Source: Deltaproteobacteria bacterium | Lineage (GTDB): Bacteria > Desulfobacterota > Desulfarculia > Adiutricales > Adiutricaceae | Direction of reading: 5' to 3' | Assembly: GCA_031278475.1 (NCBI GenBank) | Contig: JAITKK010000115.1 | Location: forward strand, 1 to 44,815 | DNA: 44,815 bases | In this document: positions 40,024-44,815 of the stretch, piece after piece | Layout of the letters: every line of letters starts with the position of its first letter | Position numbering within the stretch: position 1 is the stretch's first letter | Made by a program: the position numbers and the translations under genes | The notes under the pieces: model-generated | The model's database searches: none | The model's input: only the letters and a program-made list of their open reading frames with translations | Told to the model about the DNA's origin: nothing

Positions 40024-42513
40024 TCATGGGCCCAGTGAGGCCCCCACCCCACCGGAACGCGCCTCGGAAGCCGCCACCGGCTTTGCAAGGATCGTGAAGT
40101 GGAAGGTGGTCCCGCTTCCTTCCTGGCTCTCGCACCAGATCCTCCCGCCCATCATGCCGACAAGGCTCTTGGAAAGCGCGAGCCCCATCCCGGTGCCGCC
40201 ATGCCTGCGCTTTGCCGAGCGGTCGCCAACGGAGAACGCCGTGAAAAGCTCCTGCCTCGCTTCCTGCGAAAGCCCGATGCCGGTGTCTTTTACCGAGAAG
40301 CTTAAGACCACCTTCCCCTCGGTGTCGGGCAGAACTTTTGGCTGATGGCCCTGCGGCTTGCGACCTTGGGGCTTGCCATCCTGCGAAAGGCGGGCATCCG
40401 CCCACCCTGAGGGAAGCCGCTCGCCCGCGAGGGTCCCGCCGTCGTCCAAGGATAGAAGCTCGGGATCCTCCGGGTCTTCATCCGAGTCGCCCTCGTGCCT
40501 TATCAACGAGGAGGAGCTCGCGACGCTCCGCTCCCTTACGGTAATCTGGACAAAGCCCTCTTCCGTGAACTTAAGGGCGTTGCTTATGAGGTTGTTGAGC
40601 ACCTGGTAGAGCTTACCGGGGTCGCCCACATAGGACTTCAGGGCATCCGGGCTCACGTCCAGGACTATGGGGACGCCCTGGAAGGTGGATTGGGCCTGGT
40701 TGAACTCCACCACGTCGTTTAAGACCTTTTCGATGGAGAACTCCTTGCCCACCAACGTGAGCCTCCCGGACTCCAGCTGGGAGTAGTCGAGGATGTTCTC
40801 GATTATCCCCAGGAGGGCGCCGGCCGACTCCTCGAGGCTGTATAGGTAGTCCCGCTGCAGCTTGGAGAGATCGGTCCCCAACAAGAGCCTTGTGAGACCC
40901 ATTATGCCGTTCATGGGGGATCTTAGCTCGTGGCTCATCTGGGCAAGGAAATTACTCTTCGCCTGGGTAGCCACCTCGGCCTGCTCCTTTGCGAGCCTGA
41001 GATCGGCCTCGGTCATGTTGCGCTCTTTTAGATCCTTTATGTAGGTGAGCAGGCAGCTGTTGTTGTTGAAGTCCACGGGGATGTAGGAGAGCTCCACGGG
41101 TATGAATGACCCGGACTTCGAGACAAGCGAGCTTTCCTCCCGCTCGGAGCCTGAATCCAAGGCCTTGTAGTACATCTCCCTTAGGTGCTGGACCGAAAAA
41201 CCGAAGTGCTGATAAGAGACGCCAAACTCGTCAACCGAGTCTATGCCCAGAAGCTTCAAGGCCCCGGGACTCACGAACTCAACCGTCTTTTTGTTCCAGA
41301 CGATGTAACCGTCAAGGCTCGCATTGAAGACAGCGTGCATCAGTTGCTCGAGATCGTTCTTGCGGGCCGCCTCCCCTTCCAGGAAATTGGTCTGGATGTA
41401 AAGGCCAGAGAGATGCTCGCTGAAAATATCCAAGAGTTTGGCAAGCCTGCTTATCTCAAGAATTAGAATGAACGGGGCATCCATGGTGGTTTTGCCTGCC
41501 CTTAACCTGTTCATCTTTTCGGTGGTCCAGAGAAGCGGCCTGGAAATTGAGTAGTTCAGTATGAAAAAGTCGATAATTATGACAAGTATTATGATGCAGA
41601 AGAGGATATAGGACGATCTTTCGGTAGCCAAGGTGTTGCTGATGATTACCGAGAGCATGTTCCTGACGGAGCTTTCCGTCCCGAGCCTTACCTTGTCGCG
41701 CATGTTCCTGAGCAACATGTCTATCTCGTCCCATTTGAGCTGCATTTCGTCAGAGAGGGTGTCTAACTCATTGGTGGAGGTCGCGATGGTCTGGAGTGAG
41801 AGCTCAAGGGATGCGTAGGCTTCATCAATCGACTTCTTGCCAGTCTGGGAAAGCCCAGGGCGGGCCTTGTCATGGAGGGCCCGCAGGAGGCCAAGATGGG
41901 TCTCAAGGCTTTTGTTGAACTCCCCGGGCGGCATCTCCTTTGGCTTTTGGTCGGCTGTCAGGAAATTGATGAGGAAAAAATCGTATATGGAGCTATCGTA
42001 GTTTTGGGCGTCCAGGTTGTGCGCGAACTGGGAGAGCGCATCGACGTATTCCTTCATGGCGGAACGAAGGTCAAGTTGGTGCTTGTCCAGTTGGTTCCGG
42101 ATCCTCACAAGGCTGTCTATGGCCCTGGCCGCCAACAGGCTGTCATTATAGAGTTCCTCCGAGGAAAGGGAGACTGACACCGACACAAGCTCCCTTGCGT
42201 TAAGCCTTGCCTCCCGCCTTATGTTCGCATCCTCGGATATATAGGCAACCTCCGCGTAACGCCTGAGGTTCTCTATGTTCATCAAGAGTTTTTGGTTGTC
42301 AATAAGCTCGGGAAGGGCTGCCTCGTAGATCTGGGAGACAAGGATGTTCACAGCTTTGATGTTGTTGATTTCCTTAAGGCCGGTGAACGCCACTATAACA
42401 AGGAGGCTAAGGAACATAAGACCCAAAAAGATCGATATCCTTATCTTGAAGGATAAATCCTTGGGCCTCTCCTTCCCGTCATTGGGCGTTATGTCCACAA
42501 AATCGGATTTCAA
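40024..42513 (-). CDS. TorS-like sensor histidine kinase without receiver
   Basis: Inner-membrane sensor kinase of about 829 residues. TM1 (about 26-46, [15 protein letters not shown]) and TM2 (about 302-321, [15 protein letters not shown]) enclose a ~255-residue helical periplasmic domain of TorS type. A PAS-like domain ([17 protein letters not shown]), a HisKA box with H528 ([14 protein letters not shown]) and an HATPase domain ([36 protein letters not shown]) follow. Between the N and G1 boxes lies an unusual ~70-residue hydrophilic insert rich in Asp, Glu, Gly and Lys. There is no receiver or HPt domain. I chose the TTG at 42513 because AAGGA lies upstream; a TTG at 42558 extends it by 15 residues. 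It follows a periplasmic binding protein gene in the same direction. Confidence 0.87.
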   Translation of the reverse strand: MKSDFVDITPNDGKERPKDLSFKIRISIFLGLMFLSLLVIVAFTGLKEINNIKAVNILVSQIYEAALPELIDNQKLLMNIENLRRYAEVAYISEDANIRREARLNARELVSVSVSLSSEELYNDSLLAARAIDSLVRIRNQLDKHQLDLRSAMKEYVDALSQFAHNLDAQNYDSSIYDFFLINFLTADQKPKEMPPGEFNKSLETHLGLLRALHDKARPGLSQTGKKSIDEAYASLELSLQTIATSTNELDTLSDEMQLKWDEIDMLLRNMRDKVRLGTESSVRNMLSVIISNTLATERSSYILFCIIILVIIIDFFILNYSISRPLLWTTEKMNRLRAGKTTMDAPFILILEISRLAKLLDIFSEHLSGLYIQTNFLEGEAARKNDLEQLMHAVFNASLDGYIVWNKKTVEFVSPGALKLLGIDSVDEFGVSYQHFGFSVQHLREMYYKALDSGSEREESSLVSKSGSFIPVELSYIPVDFNNNSCLLTYIKDLKERNMTEADLRLAKEQAEVATQAKSNFLAQMSHELRSPMNGIMGLTRLLLGTDLSKLQRDYLYSLEESAGALLGIIENILDYSQLESGRLTLVGKEFSIEKVLNDVVEFNQAQSTFQGVPIVLDVSPDALKSYVGDPGKLYQVLNNLISNALKFTEEGFVQITVRERSVASSSSLIRHEGDSDEDPEDPELLSLDDGGTLAGERLPSGWADARLSQDGKPQGRKPQGHQPKVLPDTEGKVVLSFSVKDTGIGLSQEARQELFTAFSVGDRSAKRRHGGTGMGLALSKSLVGMMGGRIWCESQEGSGTTFHFTILAKPVAASEARSGGVGASLGP

Positions 42514-42595
42514 GCTGAGATTCCTTAACCGCGTCCCCTTGGCCTTTGACCATGACAAAGGTCAATGTCAAAAACAAGGCCTTCCTAAAAATGCA

Positions 42596-43372
42596 CTAAT
42601 AGATGTTGTAGTCGAAATATTTCAAGTTGATAAGGTCATACTCCCCGGTCTGCCGCAGCTCCTTGATCGCGCTGTTTATGGCATCCCTGAGTTCCACGGA
42701 GTCCCGGTTCAGGACCATGAGGCAGTCATCGTCTATCATGGGTACAGGATCCCCCGCTATGTCCAGCGGCCTGCCGCTGGGTGAGCGCAAATATGTGTAG
42801 GTGGCTATTCCGTCAGCGAGGCCCAGGTCGGCCCGTTTCGCCTTGACGGCCTCCATCACGTCATCGAAGGTGTTGCACAGGAGTATCTTCACGATGTCCC
42901 GGTAAGTCATCCTCAGGTATTGCTCCTGCATGGTCCCCCGCTGCACGGCAACAGTCATCCCGCTAATCGTCTCAGGCGTTATTTCCATTATGTCTTGGTC
43001 CCTTTGGATGAATATGCTGTTGGAGCGGTAGTATTTGTCCGTGTACAGGATCACCTTCGCCCTTTCCTCGGTATAGCCGAACCCGGCGGTGCCGATGTCA
43101 AGATCCCCCCTTTCAACCATGGGTATTATGTCGTCGAACATTACCGCAAACACCTCGCATTGTATCCCGATGTGCTTGCATATCGCGCGCGCTATGTCCG
43201 CATCGAAGCCCACCACCTCGCCTGTCCGCTGGTCCACAGAGGAAAATGGCGGGTAGCCTATGTCCACCCCGACCTTGTAAACCTTTTCCTTGTCCAAGGC
43301 CAGGAGGGCATTTTGCCATATCAGCATGGAAAACGCTGTCAAAATTACCGTTATCCAAAGTTTCCGGCTCAT
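42596..43372 (-). CDS. Periplasmic solute-binding protein (family 3), probable co-sensor
   Basis: A 258-residue exported protein of the amino-acid-type binding family (SBP_bac_3). It has a signal peptide (LWITVILTAFSMLIWQNALL), then the family start YKVGVDIGYPPFSSVDQRTG, GFDADIARAICKHIGI, GDLDIGTAGFGYTEERA and the C-terminal DDCLMVLNRDSVELRDAINS. No ABC permease or ATPase gene is adjacent. The kinase gene begins about 80 bases downstream, so the protein probably presents a ligand to the kinase periplasmic domain, as TorT does for TorS. The ligand is unknown. Confidence 0.88.
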   Translation of the reverse strand: MSRKLWITVILTAFSMLIWQNALLALDKEKVYKVGVDIGYPPFSSVDQRTGEVVGFDADIARAICKHIGIQCEVFAVMFDDIIPMVERGDLDIGTAGFGYTEERAKVILYTDKYYRSNSIFIQRDQDIMEITPETISGMTVAVQRGTMQEQYLRMTYRDIVKILLCNTFDDVMEAVKAKRADLGLADGIATYTYLRSPSGRPLDIAGDPVPMIDDDCLMVLNRDSVELRDAINSAIKELRQTGEYDLINLKYFDYNIY

Positions 43373-44268
43373 AATCTGCTACCGCCTAATGTCCGTGCCT
43401 CGCAGGCACAAGCGGGTGGATCGTTTTTCGGTGAAAGCCCCTGATTCGGAACCAACGATCCAATACCCCCAAATTGGTCCTAATGTTCGTGCGTCTTTAA
43501 GTTAATGGGCCTTGTCGTTCGTGGGCCTAATTGGGCCAGCTGTTAATGGGTCAGGTTGTTTGTGCCCGGATGATCATGTCTTAATGTCTTTGGTGGAGTG
43601 ACACCAAAATATGCCGGATGGGTGCGAAAGGATGCTCCTTTGGAGGTCCATCAAGCCTTGGGGCAACGCGTTGCCCGAAAGCCAGGTGGCTCCCCTTGAG
43701 AATGTCAGTACCAGCGGGCAATTATAATTATACTATTTTTGGCAGAATAATCCACACATTTTTCAGGGGCCCGCCCTTGGGCCGCCTGGCCCTTGGCAAA
43801 ACAAGCTACCACATACCGTAAATCATTCCCAACCCTGCTTGGGGCCAGGGATTGAAAGCGTTATAGCCCCAGACGCTCCCACTCTTATCGGCAGTCCATG
43901 GCGTTTTCACGACTTTCTTCCATCGTCCCCGGTTTCCTTGCATGCCCCCGAATTTTCCTGACATTCCCGCATAATTTCCTAACACATCCCAACATCCGCC
44001 CTTCGTAAGCCATTTTTTTCCTATCCCCCAAAGAGCCATCCCGCCTTCCCGCATACACCACAACATAAAGCCCTTAGGCTTTTAAAGCTTTTCCCTATTG
44101 CGCCTTCCACACTTGAGTCTTCGGAAAAAGGCCAGACTTCGGCAATTGTTATATTAAATTAATTTAGCCTTTAAAGCATACCACTTAGAGCGTAATAAAA
44201 AGCTAAAATAAATAATCGCCTATATTTTCACATAAAAAGCATAAAAGATATCCACTACCATTGAATTA
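43373..44268. other. Intergenic region; no gene seen
   Basis: No coding region is supported. It contains TCCTGACATTCC and CATCCCAACATCC strings like those at 8150-8240, and becomes AT-rich from about 44090. A TATAAT at 43730 lacks a -35 at proper spacing. Confidence 0.5.
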
Positions 44269-44454
44269 ACCCACAGAAAACCCTAACTCTAAAACATTAC
44301 CCCACAGACAACACCCACTCTAAAACATTGCCCCACAGACAACACCCACTCTAAAACATTGCCCCACAAACAACCCCCACTCTAAACCATTGCCCCACAG
44401 ACAACCCCCACTCTAAAACATTGCCCCTCAAACAACCCCCACTCTAAAACATTA
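44269..44454. repeat. 31-bp tandem repeat array, six copies plus a partial
   Basis: Units at 44269-44299, 44300-44330, 44331-44361, 44362-44392, 44393-44423 and 44424-44454, then a partial copy to about 44465. Each is of the form CCCCACAGACAACACCCACT followed by CTAAAACATTG. Copies 2 and 3 are identical; the others differ at one to five positions. Copies abut without spacers, so it is not a CRISPR array. Confidence 0.93.
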
Positions 44455-44573
44455 CCCCACAAGTCCCCGCAATTTAGTGATTTTTTTCGCGTTTCTCGTT
44501 CGAACTCTGCCCTCACTCCACGCCCGCTCTACGTCAACCCCACGCATTTGCCTACATTGGCAAGGAGGACACC

Positions 44574-44753
44574 ATGGACCACAGCGTCTTATCCCATTCC
44601 CAACAGCGGCTCATTTGCGGCCTATGCGACTATAGCGAAGGGTTCCCTCCCATGCCCCTTCCCATGCCCTTGCCGCTCCCCTTCCCGCCGCCGCCCCCCT
44701 TCCCGCAGCCAACGCCCATGCCGCCCTTCCGGCGGCCGCCCAGCCCCGTTTAG
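44574..44753 (+). CDS. Small proline-rich protein with a CxxC motif (59 residues)
   Basis: An ATG at 44574 follows a near-perfect ribosome site (AAGGAGGAC, 44562-44570). The 59-residue product begins MDHSVLSHSQQRLICGLCDY and continues as a Pro/Met/Leu/Phe-rich tail (PMPLPMPLPLPFPPPPPFPQ) ending with a stop at 44751-44753. The leading ~20 residues include a CGLC pair. I recognise no family. It lies about 110 bases after the 31-bp repeat array. It could be a structural or adhesive small protein, a peptide precursor or a leader peptide; downstream context is cut off by the window end. Confidence 0.55.
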   Translation: MDHSVLSHSQQRLICGLCDYSEGFPPMPLPMPLPLPFPPPPPFPQPTPMPPFRRPPSPV

Positions 44754-44815
44754 CCCGCTAGCCAGGCGCGGTAACGTCCAAGGCACGCTTCTTCCCAAGG
44801 TAGCCCATGGGACCG

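Noticed and set aside
44269-44465. CRISPR array
   Set aside because: The 31-bp units abut directly with no spacers, and no cas genes are visible.
44490-44520. tRNA-like GTTCGAA string
   Set aside because: No acceptor stem, D arm or anticodon arm could be folded around it.

Overview
The window looks like a chromosomal segment of a GC-rich Gram-negative bacterium, most likely a deltaproteobacterium (Desulfobacterota or relative). The reasons are the order ftsH-folP-cdaA-cdaR-glmM, a HEAT-like/HD-GYP gene pair of a kind I associate with that group, an NtrY-type kinase, and an autotransporter that implies an outer membrane. No rRNA or tRNA was found, so placement rests on gene order and protein families only. 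Real genes use ATC and ATA for Ile, AGG and CGC for Arg, and several start with TTG or GTG.

Layout. 402-3421: recR, then the acetolactate synthase pair ilvB-ilvN. 3697-7518: hisB-hisA-mutS2. 7647-8018: an AT-richer N-terminal remnant of an ISL3-type transposase. 8427-10484 (minus): a 685-residue protein of unknown function. 11114-18498: infA, ftsH, folP, cdaA, cdaR and glmM, covering translation initiation, membrane proteolysis, folate synthesis, c-di-AMP synthesis and its regulator, and the cell-wall precursor step that this regulator is known to touch. 18776-22547: an autotransporter (minus) with an AT-rich passenger and an AT-rich, hairpin-rich upstream region. 22548-25443 (minus): a small helical protein, dnaJ, hemB. 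25970-30203: a periplasmic BOF protein, an NtrY-like kinase and a CinA-like protein. 30901-36526: a motility/signalling block with a HEAT-like protein, an HD-GYP protein, two near-consensus sigma-28 promoters in a duplicated 75-bp block, and two small proteins. 36905-38199 (minus): an OB-fold-like exported protein and a lytic transglycosylase. 38988-39965: a BASS/ACR3-type permease. 40024-43372 (minus): a periplasmic binding protein followed by a TorS-like hybrid-type kinase lacking a receiver. 44269-44753: a 31-bp tandem repeat array followed by a 59-residue proline-rich ORF with an excellent ribosome binding site.

The intergenic DNA is unusually rich in short tandem repeats (4, 8, 10, 11, 25, 28 and 31 bp units) and perfect GC-rich hairpins. 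The strongest candidates for something undescribed are the duplicated sigma-28 promoter block with its small downstream genes, the HEAT-like/HD-GYP pair that appears to share an N-terminal module, the repeat array plus small proline-rich ORF at the right edge, and two exported-protein genes whose promoters would give nearly leaderless transcripts.
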